DNA from: Colidextribacter sp. OB.20
GTDB lineage: Bacteria; Bacillota; Clostridia; Oscillospirales; Oscillospiraceae
Direction of reading: 5' to 3'
DNA: 33,391 nucleotides
Assembly: GCF_009911595.1 (NCBI RefSeq)
Contig: NZ_QWKG01000045.1
Coordinates: 1-33,391, forward strand
Shown here one piece after another: positions 7,465 to 15,475 of the stretch (position 1 is the first letter of the stretch; every line of letters begins with the position of its first letter). Made by a program: the position numbers and the translations under genes. The notes beneath the pieces were generated by a model. It made no database searches. It worked only from the letters and a program-made list of their open reading frames with translations, and had not been told where the DNA came from.

Positions 7465-8985
7465 TCAGGTAATGGGCGCCGGGTTGAAGATACACAGGTC
7501 ATTGTGGAAGCCATACTGGTCGGAGTAGGGCTGCTTCACCCCGCTGGCTACGTCCAGAATCAGCTCAAACAGCTCGGTTCCCACCTGGGCGATGGTCTTT
7601 TCCCCAGTGGCGACAGGGCCGGCGTTTACGTCGATCATGTCGAACCAGTGCTCCTTCATCTCATTGCGGGAGCAGACCTTGATAACCGGGGCGGCGGCCA
7701 GGCCGTAGGGAGTCCCCCGGCCGGTCATAAAGACCTGGAGTCCGATGCCGCTGGCCAGCTGGGAGGGGCCGCAGACGATGTCGCTGGCGGGCGTGGCGGC
7801 GTAGATCAGGCCGTGCCTGGTGGGCCGTTCCGCCGGGGAGAGGACCTCCTCAATGGGGGCCATCCCCGATTTGGCGATGGAGCCCATAGCCTTCTCCACA
7901 ATGTTTGCCAGGCCGCCCTTCTTGTTGCCCGGGGTGGGGTTGGCGTCCCGGTCCACCCCGCCGGCCTCCAGATACTGGTCGTACCAGCGCATTTCGGCGG
8001 CCAGCTTATCCCGGGCGGCCTCGTCCCGGCACCGGGCGGCCAGCAGGTGAACGCCGTCCCGGACCTCGGTGACCTCGCTGAACAGGACAGTGGCCCCGCC
8101 CTTGACCAGCATGTCGGCGGCGTAGCCGGCACTGGGATTGGCGGTCAGGCCGGAAAATGCGTCGCTGCCGCCGCACTGCATCCCAATGAGCAGCTCGCTC
8201 AGGGGCAGCTCCTCCCGGACACGCCGGTTCAGGCTTTGCAGCTTTTTGTCGGCCATCGCCAGGATAGCCTCCATCATGGCGTCGTGGCCGGGGTAGTCCT
8301 GGAGGGTCAGGGTGTTCTCCGGGGTGATATCCTCCGGGGGAAGGACCATGTCGTAGGTCAGCTTCTCACAGCCCAGGCCCACCACCATAACCTCCCCACC
8401 GAAGTTGGGGTGGCGGATGAGGTTGGTGACCGCCCGGATGGGGATGTGGGCCTCCCGGGCCTTGATGGCAACCCCGCAGCCATAGGGGTGGGTCACCGCC
8501 ACCACGCCCTCCACATTGGGATAGCCTGGCAGCAGCTCCCGCCTGATCCGCTCCACCGCCACATTCAGCACGCCGGCGGCGCACTGGACGGTGGTGACAA
8601 TGCCCAGCAGGTTTCGGGTTCCGGCGGGGCCGGTTTTGTTCCGGTAGCCCATCCAGGTTTTCCGGGTGGGGTCGGGCAGGGCCTCCGGAGGGACGATACT
8701 GGTGCCGAAGGGCATGTCGTCCAGGCCGGGGGTCTGGGGCAGGTCCAGCATGTGCTCGTTGATCCAGCTGCCCACGGGAATGTCGTCCCTGGCATAGCCC
8801 AGGACCACCCCGTAGCGGACGATTTCACCGCCCCTGGGGATGTGGGTCAGGGCGATCTTGTGGGCTTGGGGGATATCCTGCCGGGTGATGACCCCGGGCA
8901 TGACCTCCACGCCGGCGGCGATATCGTGGACCGCGATAGCCACATTGTCCTGTTCTTTTACCTTGATGTATAAAGGCGCGGACAT
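7465..8985 (-). CDS. garD: Galactarate dehydratase
   Basis: The 506-residue protein matches enterobacterial GarD along its length and predicts dehydration of galactarate to 5-keto-4-deoxy-D-glucarate. The N-terminal SAF-type domain (about 1-90) begins [16 protein letters not shown]. The large UxaA/GarD catalytic domain follows, with [57 protein letters not shown] TPGNKKGG, and a C-terminus ending FNPAPIT as in GarD. Altronate dehydratase (UxaA) is the nearest alternative, but the C-terminal similarity favours GarD. The ATG at 8985 has AAGGAGG 7 nt upstream and is preferred to the GTG at 8991, which is too close to it. The ribosome site overlaps the tctA stop, which indicates tight coupling. 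Confidence 0.93.
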   Translation of the reverse strand: MSAPLYIKVKEQDNVAIAVHDIAAGVEVMPGVITRQDIPQAHKIALTHIPRGGEIVRYGVVLGYARDDIPVGSWINEHMLDLPQTPGLDDMPFGTSIVPPEALPDPTRKTWMGYRNKTGPAGTRNLLGIVTTVQCAAGVLNVAVERIRRELLPGYPNVEGVVAVTHPYGCGVAIKAREAHIPIRAVTNLIRHPNFGGEVMVVGLGCEKLTYDMVLPPEDITPENTLTLQDYPGHDAMMEAILAMADKKLQSLNRRVREELPLSELLIGMQCGGSDAFSGLTANPSAGYAADMLVKGGATVLFSEVTEVRDGVHLLAARCRDEAARDKLAAEMRWYDQYLEAGGVDRDANPTPGNKKGGLANIVEKAMGSIAKSGMAPIEEVLSPAERPTRHGLIYAATPASDIVCGPSQLASGIGLQVFMTGRGTPYGLAAAPVIKVCSRNEMKEHWFDMIDVNAGPVATGEKTIAQVGTELFELILDVASGVKQPYSDQYGFHNDLCIFNPAPIT

Positions 8986-8997
8986 ATGCACTCCTCC

Positions 8998-10500
8998 TTA
9001 CTCACCCTTCATGGCCGCTGTCCGATTCCTCTTCTTGCTTTTGCGGTTATCCAGGATAGCATAGGCCACAAAGATGATAATCAGGGCCCAGATGACCCAG
9101 CCCATTGGCCGGACAAAGAATCCGGTGAGATGGCCGTTGTAGGCGGTGATGGCCTGGATGAAGTAGTTCTCCAGGTCCCGGCCCAGAATAAAGCCAATGA
9201 GGAAGCAGGACACCGGGAAGTGCAGCTTTTTCAGCAGGTAGCCCACCACGCCGAAGAGCAGCAGGCACCACACGTCGAACATCCGGCCGTTCAGGGTGGC
9301 GTAGGCGCCCACGGAGCACATCATCAGCACCACGGGGTACAGCCGCTCCTGGGGGATCAGGATGACCTTGGCCAGCAGCTTGACGGGGAAGAACATCACC
9401 AGGAACATGAGCACGTTGCAGATCAGCAGAGCCACCAGGATGGTGTTCCACACCTCGGGGTTGTTGGTGATGAACAGGGGGCCCACCTGCACGCCCTGGA
9501 GCATAAAGGCCCCGATGAGCACGGCGGTGGTGGAGTCGCCGGGGATGCCCAGGCTCAGCAGGGGCACCAGGGCGCCGCCGGTGAGGCCGTTGTTGGAGGA
9601 CTCGGAGGCGATCAGGCCCTCGGGCACGCCGGTGCCCAGCAGCTCGGGGTGCTTGGACCAGCTCTTGGCCTGGGAGTAGGCGATCAGGGAGGCTGCGGAG
9701 CCGCCCACGCCGGGGAGGATGCCCATAAAGGTGCCGATGAGGGAGGAGCGGAACACATTGATGACCTGCCCCTTGAAGTCGGAGAAGCGGAACTTCACAT
9801 TTTCGCCGATGCCGGCGGAGTCGTCCTTGGAATATTTGGCGTGCATTCCGGTCTCACACTGCTCAAACATCTCCGCCATGGCGAACAGGCCGATGAGCAC
9901 CGGGAAGAGCTGGAAGCCGCCCTGCATATAGGTTTTCAGGCCGTCGGGCACCATCCGGTAGGCGTTGTTTACCGAGAACTGGTTCATCATGGCGATGAGC
10001 ACGCCCAGCAGGCCGATCCAGATGCCCCGGAGCATCTGCCCCTTGGACAGGGCGGCGATGACGGTGAGGGCAAAGAGGATAATCAGGAACTTCTCCACGG
10101 CGGAGAATTTGATGGCCCAGCCCGCCAGAATGGGGGTGAACAGGGCCAGCACCGCCAGGGAGATCAGACCGCCGAAGAAGGAGGCGGTGACGCCGATCTT
10201 CAGCGCCCGCTCACTCTCGCCCCGAAGGGCCATGGGGTGGCCGTCAAAGGTGGTGCACACCGACGACGGCGTGCCGGGGATGGAGATCAGGATGGCAGGC
10301 ACCAGGCCTCCGGAGATGCCGCCCACATAGAGGCCCAGCAGCAGATACAGGGCCATCTCCATGGAGTAGGCGTAGGTCAGAGGGAGGAACACAGCCACGG
10401 CCATGGTGGCCGTCATGCCGGGGATCGCGCCGAAAATGATGCCGATGACCACGCCCAGGAGGGCCACGGCAATATACTCAGGACCGATGGCAAATGGCAT
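8998..10500 (-). CDS. tctA: Tripartite tricarboxylate transporter, large membrane subunit TctA
   Basis: The 500-residue, highly hydrophobic protein is the 12-helix-type large subunit of a TTT (TctA-family) transporter. It shows the glycine-rich family motifs GIIFGAIPGMTATMA near residue 20, GISGGLVPAILISIPGTPSS near 60-80, and a second copy IGTFMGILPGVGGSAASLIAY near 255-275. A third segment reads LLSLGIPGDSTTAVLIGAF. It works with TctB and the periplasmic-type binding protein TctC, driving uptake by an ion gradient. It lies 19 nt after tctB and directly before garD, so galactarate, glucarate or a related diacid is the likely cargo (inference from context). Confidence 0.95.
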   Translation of the reverse strand: MPFAIGPEYIAVALLGVVIGIIFGAIPGMTATMAVAVFLPLTYAYSMEMALYLLLGLYVGGISGGLVPAILISIPGTPSSVCTTFDGHPMALRGESERALKIGVTASFFGGLISLAVLALFTPILAGWAIKFSAVEKFLIILFALTVIAALSKGQMLRGIWIGLLGVLIAMMNQFSVNNAYRMVPDGLKTYMQGGFQLFPVLIGLFAMAEMFEQCETGMHAKYSKDDSAGIGENVKFRFSDFKGQVINVFRSSLIGTFMGILPGVGGSAASLIAYSQAKSWSKHPELLGTGVPEGLIASESSNNGLTGGALVPLLSLGIPGDSTTAVLIGAFMLQGVQVGPLFITNNPEVWNTILVALLICNVLMFLVMFFPVKLLAKVILIPQERLYPVVLMMCSVGAYATLNGRMFDVWCLLLFGVVGYLLKKLHFPVSCFLIGFILGRDLENYFIQAITAYNGHLTGFFVRPMGWVIWALIIIFVAYAILDNRKSKKRNRTAAMKGE

Positions 10501-10519
10501 ACAGGTTCACCAGCCTTTC

Positions 10520-10990
10520 TTAGAAAATTGTGATGCCCAGGCTCTGAATCCAGATGGTGCAGACGCCGTCAGGCAGGGTGATGTCGAACACGGTGCCGAA
10601 CAGGATGCTGATAATCAGAACCGACACCACCGAGATAATCACGCTCACCACATGATACCGCACATCCTTCATCCGGGCCGGACCGGCAAAGAGGGTGTTG
10701 AACAGGAACACAAAGATGATGGAGCATACGGTAAAGCCGATTTTGTCCAGCAGGAAGAAGTAGGCGACCATTAGAACGACGCAGCCCCAGAGCTTTACCT
10801 TGTCATAGTTCTCAGCAAAAAAACGCCCGGGCTTGGTAAAAAAGCCCTTGCCGGCCTTGACACGCCCCATCCCCTCGGTCACCAGAATGACCAGCCCCAG
10901 GATGACAAGGATGGAGATGATGATGGTAGGAAATATCCAGTGCTGGGTGGAGTAGACCACATCAATGCGGAATAAGTCTCCCATAGACAA
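10520..10990 (-). CDS. tctB: Tripartite tricarboxylate transporter, small membrane subunit TctB
   Basis: The 156-residue protein has four hydrophobic segments, the normal architecture of TctB: WIFPTIIISILVILGLVI, LWGCVVLMVAYFFLLDKI, VCSIIFVFLFNTLFA and VVSVIISVVSVLIISILFG. A TTG at 10990 is taken as start because AAAGG lies 7 nt upstream; the in-frame ATG at 10984 would be 13 nt away. It sits between tctC and tctA as usual for this transporter class. The subunit is poorly conserved, so the call rests on size, topology and position. Confidence 0.88.
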   Translation of the reverse strand: MSMGDLFRIDVVYSTQHWIFPTIIISILVILGLVILVTEGMGRVKAGKGFFTKPGRFFAENYDKVKLWGCVVLMVAYFFLLDKIGFTVCSIIFVFLFNTLFAGPARMKDVRYHVVSVIISVVSVLIISILFGTVFDITLPDGVCTIWIQSLGITIF

Positions 10991-11019
10991 TTCACTGCCT
11001 TTCTGTTACTGAAATGCGA

Positions 11020-11056
11020 TACCGCCGGGGCGCCGTATGCCAGCGCTCCGGCGGTA
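11020..11056 (-). other. Intercistronic stem-loop between tctC and tctB
   Basis: Positions 11020-11033 pair with 11043-11056 (14 positions, one mismatch on the transcribed strand), beginning TACCGCCGG and ending CCGGCGGTA. There is no U-tract after it on the - strand, so it is not a full terminator. Such hairpins often keep binding-protein mRNA more abundant than membrane-subunit mRNA, which would fit here. Confidence 0.6.
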
Positions 11057-11087
11057 GTTTCTACATGATTCGGATGTACGTGCCGGT

Positions 11088-12212
11088 TCAGGTCAGGCTG
11101 TCCAGCGAGGGAGCGATGTCGATGATCTTCTTGCAGGTGTCGGACTTGGCCTGGATAAACTCCTGAGAGGCGGCCAGGGCGGTGTCGCCGGCGGAAACGG
11201 TCTTATACTTCATAGCGGCCATCTCAGCCTGGAAGTCGGGGTTCTCACAGACCTTCTGCATGGCGGCGGTGATCTCGTCCAGGATACCCTGGTCCATGTC
11301 CTTGGGGAAATACATGGCGAACTCCTTGGAGTAGACATAGGGGGCGCCGTCGAAGGTTACGCCGTTGTCCGCCATGGTGGGCAGGTCCACGCCCTCGATC
11401 TTGTCGGCGGGGTCCATCATCTTCATAGCCAGCTGGGCGTCCACGCCCTCCTTGGTAAACTCGGAAAAAGCGGAGTAGTCGCCGTAGATGATGTCAGCGT
11501 TGTTGTCCCACAGGCGCTGCTTCTTCTCGTCGGTGGAGCCGCCGACGATGGCCTTTACCCGGTTGGCTACGTCGTCGCCGTAGGTCTCCTGAATCCACAG
11601 CCAGTAGGCGGCAAAGACCAGGTGGGAGGCTCCGCCGGCCTCGATGTTCACGCGGACAGTCTTGTCGGGGTTGCTCTTCAGCCACTCGGCAGCGCCGGCG
11701 ATGGAATCATAGGGGGCGTCGGCATGGGCGGCGAAGCAGCCGCCGGGATTCTGACCGATGCGGGGACCCACGGTCATGTTCTCCAGGCCGTACTTGGCGT
11801 CCACAGCGCCGAACATCACGCTGAGGAAGGTCATGTCGTGGAACATCATGATGGTGGTGCCGTCTCCCTTGGCGGTGGAGATGGCGTCCAGAGCGGCGGC
11901 GTTGCCTACGGGGTCCACCTTGCCGTTAAAGCCCATCTCCTCGCCCAGATAGCGGGTGACCATGTCGGCGATCATGTAGGAGTCGCCGCCGGTGGAGGTG
12001 GAGCCGATGACCACGCGCACCCGCTTGCCCTTCAGGCTGGAGTCGCCGGAGTCGCCGCCGCCGCTGGGCTGGCCCGCGCTGGAGCTGCCGCCGCTGGACT
12101 GACCCGCGTTGGAGCCGCCGCTGGGCTGACTGGTCTTGTTGCCGCAGCCGGCCAGCAGGCCGATTGTCATGGCGGCGGAAAGGAGCAGAGCTGTCAGTTT
12201 CTTCAGTTTCAT
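11088..12212 (-). CDS. tctC: Tripartite tricarboxylate transporter substrate-binding lipoprotein TctC
   Basis: The 374-residue product begins with a lipoprotein signal: basic MKLKK, a hydrophobic core, and lipobox LLAGC with Cys23. A Gly/Ser-rich linker (about 25-60) tethers the binding domain to the membrane, as expected in a Gram-positive organism. The body has the Bug/TctC fold signature, starting KGKRVRVVIGSTSTGG and including ASHLVFAAYWL and an AKYG-type segment. It is the first gene of the long - strand operon, preceded by AGGCAGG. A weak promoter lies at 12315-12320. Its ligand is unknown from sequence; the neighbouring garD and gar genes point to a C6 sugar diacid. Confidence 0.92.
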   Translation of the reverse strand: MKLKKLTALLLSAAMTIGLLAGCGNKTSQPSGGSNAGQSSGGSSSAGQPSGGGDSGDSSLKGKRVRVVIGSTSTGGDSYMIADMVTRYLGEEMGFNGKVDPVGNAAALDAISTAKGDGTTIMMFHDMTFLSVMFGAVDAKYGLENMTVGPRIGQNPGGCFAAHADAPYDSIAGAAEWLKSNPDKTVRVNIEAGGASHLVFAAYWLWIQETYGDDVANRVKAIVGGSTDEKKQRLWDNNADIIYGDYSAFSEFTKEGVDAQLAMKMMDPADKIEGVDLPTMADNGVTFDGAPYVYSKEFAMYFPKDMDQGILDEITAAMQKVCENPDFQAEMAAMKYKTVSAGDTALAASQEFIQAKSDTCKKIIDIAPSLDSLT

Positions 12213-12617
12213 TGTTTCATCCTGCCTTTCTAAGTGTTGAAATCTTTTGGCGTTGAGCTGGAATTCCGGGGAACCTTTGGGAAACCGGGTTGGTCTCGCC
12301 TCACTACGGTATGTATCATATCAAAGCGGCCCTCCAAATTCCATTCACAAAATCACTTGAAACGGACCTGTAGAATTAGGCGCTCCGCTTAATGAAACGC
12401 AAGTCGAAACATTTTGTTTCATCTGTATTTCATTTGTTGGTTCATATTTCGGCCTTGATGACCTCTTCTTACTGTTTTGCATAAAAATTCGCTGTTTTTT
12501 TGGCATAAACGCACAAACCATCTCTCCGTCCTTTTGTAAAACACCCCCTTGCCGGACGCATGAAAACCTGATATAGTCAGTTCCAAATCCACCGTTATTT
12601 TTCAAAGGAGAATATTT
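12213..12617. promoter_or_regulatory. Divergent control region between tctC (-) and the gene at 12618 (+)
   Basis: On the - strand a TATGAT -10 box at 12320-12315 has no good -35, which suggests an activator-dependent promoter for tctC and the operon. The tctC leader (about 95 nt) contains sequence blocks shared with the gudD leader. On the + strand TTGCCG (12549-12554), a 17-bp spacer and TATAGT (12572-12577) form a good promoter for the gene at 12618. Between them (12357-12433) is a cluster of GAAAC/GTTTC motifs: TTGAAAC (12357), TGAAAC (12393) and the inverted repeat GAAACA-TTT-TGTTTC (12406-12420). This is a candidate operator region for a PrpR-like protein. No gene is seen here. Confidence 0.55.
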
Positions 12618-13472
12618 ATGGATCAGGAATTGCTTTCTCAGCTCAGAATACAGTTCAAAAGGCTGCGCCTGCTTGATCTGCTCTGTCTGTCTCTGGCTGT
12701 GCTGGCACTGTCGGCATATTTTATCCACCGCCACGCCACCCTGGCAATCCTTGGACTGAATGCATTACTCTATCTTCTGGCAGTCCGCCCCCGGGCCAGA
12801 GGATATCAGAGAGACTGCATCCGGGCATCCATCCGCCTCTCACTGGGTCGTTACCTGGCGGAGGCCGCCTACGCCTCTCCCGCCCTGGACCAGGCTGAGG
12901 TCAGAGACCCCCGGCTGGTGGCGGTGGGGGAGGACCCCGGCGCGGTCACCCAGAAGGAGGGGGGCCGCGGCCTGTGGCGAGGCCGGGAGGTTCAAGTGGG
13001 GGAGGTGGTTCTGGGCAACTTCTTTCACTCGGACGCCCAGCACCAGAGGGCCGAGTACCTCACCGGCACCTGGGTCCGGGTGGAGCTGGCCCAGGACACC
13101 GGGCTGGATTGCCGTCTGATTCGCCAGGACCTGATGGACCCCCGCTCCCGGGCCGCCTACTTCGGCCGGCATGACGGTCTGTGCCCCACAGCGCAGGAGC
13201 TCCCCCGCTGGCTGAGGGAGGACTGGGTGGTTATAACAGGCCGGGAGGACGCCCTGCCTGCCCAGCCTGTCCTGAGCGGCCTGAAAGAGCTGGCGGGCTA
13301 CACGCCAACCCCCATGGCAATGGCGGTCACCGGCGGCGTCCTGTCGGTGTACCTCCACCAGCGCCTGCTGTGGCGGAGGGTGAGCCTGCGTCAGCCTCCC
13401 GGCGAGGCGTGGCTGAATTTTGACCTCCTCCCGGAGCTGGGCCGTATCCTGGAAATCGCAAGGCAGCTGTAA
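12618..13472 (+). CDS. Membrane protein of unknown function with large soluble domain
   Basis: I do not recognise the family with confidence. The 284-residue product has two adjacent N-terminal membrane segments (about 18-37 and 40-56) and a soluble remainder of about 225 residues rich in charged and aromatic residues. The layout is reminiscent of DUF3137-type proteins, with a GREVQVGEVVLGNFF segment where those proteins have a similar strand, but this is weak. The ATG at 12618 follows AAAGGAG (12604-12610), and a good promoter lies at 12549-12577. It ends in a bidirectional terminator shared with the convergent regulator gene. It sits between two blocks of the sugar-diacid locus, but nothing in its sequence shows a catabolic role. 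Confidence 0.75.
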   Translation: MDQELLSQLRIQFKRLRLLDLLCLSLAVLALSAYFIHRHATLAILGLNALLYLLAVRPRARGYQRDCIRASIRLSLGRYLAEAAYASPALDQAEVRDPRLVAVGEDPGAVTQKEGGRGLWRGREVQVGEVVLGNFFHSDAQHQRAEYLTGTWVRVELAQDTGLDCRLIRQDLMDPRSRAAYFGRHDGLCPTAQELPRWLREDWVVITGREDALPAQPVLSGLKELAGYTPTPMAMAVTGGVLSVYLHQRLLWRRVSLRQPPGEAWLNFDLLPELGRILEIARQL

Positions 13473-13477
13473 CGAAA

Positions 13478-13510
13478 GAGGCGCCGCCAAAAGCTGGCGG
13501 CGTCCTTTTT
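13478..13510. terminator. Bidirectional terminator between convergent genes
   Basis: CGCCGCCA (13482-13489) pairs with TGGCGGCG (13495-13502), flanked by GAAAGAGG on one side and TCCTTTTT on the other. The T run serves the + strand gene, and the complementary run serves the - strand regulator, whose stop codon overlaps the element. Confidence 0.75.
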
Positions 13511-15392
13511 ATGGCTCCTCGCTCTCAAAATGGTCCTGCAGTCCGTACCGCTTCATGCGCCGCCAGAGGGTGGTCTTGCTGATCCCCAGCTCCGCGGCGG
13601 TGGCTGCCCGGTTCCCCTGGTTGCGGGCGAGGGCCTGGAGCAGCGCGGCGGCCTCTGAGGCCGGCCCGTCTGCCGGGGCGGAGACCGACGCGGCGCAGGC
13701 CTCGGGATAGAGCTCACCCAGCAGGCGGCGGACATAGTTGTCGTTTATGGTGCGGGACGGGGCGGTAAGGATCAGGCGCTCCATAAAGGCGCGCAGCTGG
13801 GTGTAGTTCCCCGGCCAGGGGTACTCCAGCAGCACTCTGCGGGCCTCCTTCGTCAGCACCACATACCGCTTGAACCGGGCGGCGCAGTCGTCCAGGCACA
13901 TGCCGATGGTGCGCTCCAAATCGTCGGGCCGGGTGCGCAGCGGGGGCATTTTCAGGCGCATGGGGACAAGCAGATAGTACAGCTCCGGCTGGAACCTTCC
14001 CTCCCGCACCAGGTCCCACAGCTCCCCCGGCATGGAAACGATGATCCTCACCTGGGCGGGAAGGGGACGGCCCTCCCGCTTCTGCCAGATCACGCCCTCC
14101 TCAATCAGCTGCCTCAGGACGTGCTGTCCCTCCGGGGCCAGACAGTCCAGCCGGTTGAGGTACAGCGTGCCGTTGTTGGCCTCCCGCTCCGCCTGGGCCA
14201 GGGCCTCCCCCTGTCCGGCCTGACCGCTCTCACAGTGAAAGGTGACAAAGGGCCCCTCCGCATACTCGCTGGCATTGTGGATGCTCTGAGCGAAGAGGGA
14301 CTTCCGGCTGCCCACCTCCCCCTGGATCAGGATAGGCTGGGAGGTGGCGGCGAAGGTGCGGGCCAGCTTGATAATGCGCTGCATCTCAGGGCTCTCCCGG
14401 TCCACCTGCTCAAAGCGCCCCCGGGCCAGATAGCGGTACAGGCGGTAGCGCTCCCGCCGGGCCTGCTCCCCCTCCCGCTCCATGGAGTGCAGCTCATAGA
14501 AGGAGAACACAATCCCCTCCAGGCTGTCCCCCGGCTTGATGGGGGCGGCGTTGGCCACAACCTCGATTCCGGCCAGCTCCAGGGCGGAGAAATACATCTC
14601 CCGATTTTCTTTCAGCGTATCCTCCCAGGCGGAGGCGTCCCCCTCCGGCATCAGGGAGGACAGGGGCACCCCCAGCAGAGAGGGCCTCTCCCGGTCCAGT
14701 ATCTTGCAGGCGATATCGTTAGCCCGGAGGATCATGCCTCGGGCGTCCAGCTCGATGATTCCGTTGAAGGAATAGTCCAGCAGTGTCTGGAGACGGGCCG
14801 CGCTCCGGTGCTCCTTGTCCGCCGCGAAGCCCACATTCCTGGCCGCGATCAGTCCGGCACGAATGGAGTCGTCGGTGCTGCCGATAAACAGTGTCAGCTT
14901 ATTGTGCCGGTGGCAGTACTCGTTGACCAGGTCGCCGCCCATGATCACGTCCATGCCGTCCTCCAGCGCCCGGGCCGCCCCCTCCTCCAGCTCAGCGTTG
15001 CCGCTGACAAAGTAGGTATGCAGCTCGATTCCGCATATCTCATCAAAATACCGCAGGTCCCCCACCATATTCTGGATGGTCACGATGCCGATTCTGGGAC
15101 AGGGGATCTGGGGCACCATCGCCCTGGCCCGGTGGAGGAAGAGGGCCATCTCCTGGCCGGTGAGCTGCAGCTCCACAACGGGCAGGGCGGTATTTTCCTT
15201 CAAAATGGACGCCTGCCGCCCCCGGGCCACCAGAATGCCCGCACCCAGGGTCTGCGCCCGCAGGGCCTCCGCCACCACCTGGGTGGTGGGAACCGAGACA
15301 TTGTGCACCACTTCCATATCCAGCTCCGCCGCGATTCTGCCGGCCATGTCCACCATCTCAGGTCTGGGTAAAATAAACGCGAATTTGGCCAC
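13509..15392 (-). CDS. PrpR-like transcriptional regulator, second copy
   Basis: The 627-residue protein has the same architecture as the regulator at 1106-3007: PrpR_N (about 1-190), PAS (198-305), AAA+ (330-565) and Fis-type HTH (580-617, GISKTTLWRRMKRYG). Its AAA+ domain is further decayed. Walker A reads GEVGSRKS (358-365, Gly to Arg), Walker B reads GTLYLNRLD (408-416, both acids lost), and the GAFTGA region is deleted. ATP-driven sigma-54 activation is therefore very unlikely. The GTG at 15392 is chosen because GGAGG lies 8 nt upstream at 15405-15401 and because the N-terminus then matches the paralogue (AKFAFILPRPEM against AKVAVLVPHAEM). It lies just downstream of gudD behind a terminator and likely senses a pathway acid (inference). 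Confidence 0.85.
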   Translation of the reverse strand: MAKFAFILPRPEMVDMAGRIAAELDMEVVHNVSVPTTQVVAEALRAQTLGAGILVARGRQASILKENTALPVVELQLTGQEMALFLHRARAMVPQIPCPRIGIVTIQNMVGDLRYFDEICGIELHTYFVSGNAELEEGAARALEDGMDVIMGGDLVNEYCHRHNKLTLFIGSTDDSIRAGLIAARNVGFAADKEHRSAARLQTLLDYSFNGIIELDARGMILRANDIACKILDRERPSLLGVPLSSLMPEGDASAWEDTLKENREMYFSALELAGIEVVANAAPIKPGDSLEGIVFSFYELHSMEREGEQARRERYRLYRYLARGRFEQVDRESPEMQRIIKLARTFAATSQPILIQGEVGSRKSLFAQSIHNASEYAEGPFVTFHCESGQAGQGEALAQAEREANNGTLYLNRLDCLAPEGQHVLRQLIEEGVIWQKREGRPLPAQVRIIVSMPGELWDLVREGRFQPELYYLLVPMRLKMPPLRTRPDDLERTIGMCLDDCAARFKRYVVLTKEARRVLLEYPWPGNYTQLRAFMERLILTAPSRTINDNYVRRLLGELYPEACAASVSAPADGPASEAAALLQALARNQGNRAATAAELGISKTTLWRRMKRYGLQDHFESEEP

Positions 15393-15426
15393 AGAGAACA
15401 CCTCCATATCCATACTCAAAACAATC

Positions 15427-15460
15427 AGAGCCGGAACAGGGATTCGCCTGTTCCGGCTCT
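15427..15460 (-). terminator. Terminator after gudD
   Basis: A perfect 14-bp stem (15427-15440 with 15447-15460, six-base loop) built on AGAGCCGGAACAGG lies 15 nt past the gudD stop. On the - strand it is followed by GATTGTTTTGAG, a modest U-tract. Some read-through into the regulator gene is possible. Confidence 0.75.
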
Positions 15461-15475
15461 GGAAATGTGTTCAGC

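Noticed and set aside
7465..8985. Altronate dehydratase UxaA
   Set aside because: The closest resemblance along the whole length, including the C-terminus, is to GarD, and no uronate pathway genes are nearby.
12213..12617. Sigma-54 (-24/-12) promoter for the tctC operon
   Set aside because: No TGGCAC-N5-TTGC match with correct spacing was found in this or the other control regions, and the nearby activators lack GAFTGA.
12345..12734. Possible 129-residue gene on the - strand
   Set aside because: It covers the divergent promoter region and the start of the + strand gene, has no ribosome site and shows no protein-like features.
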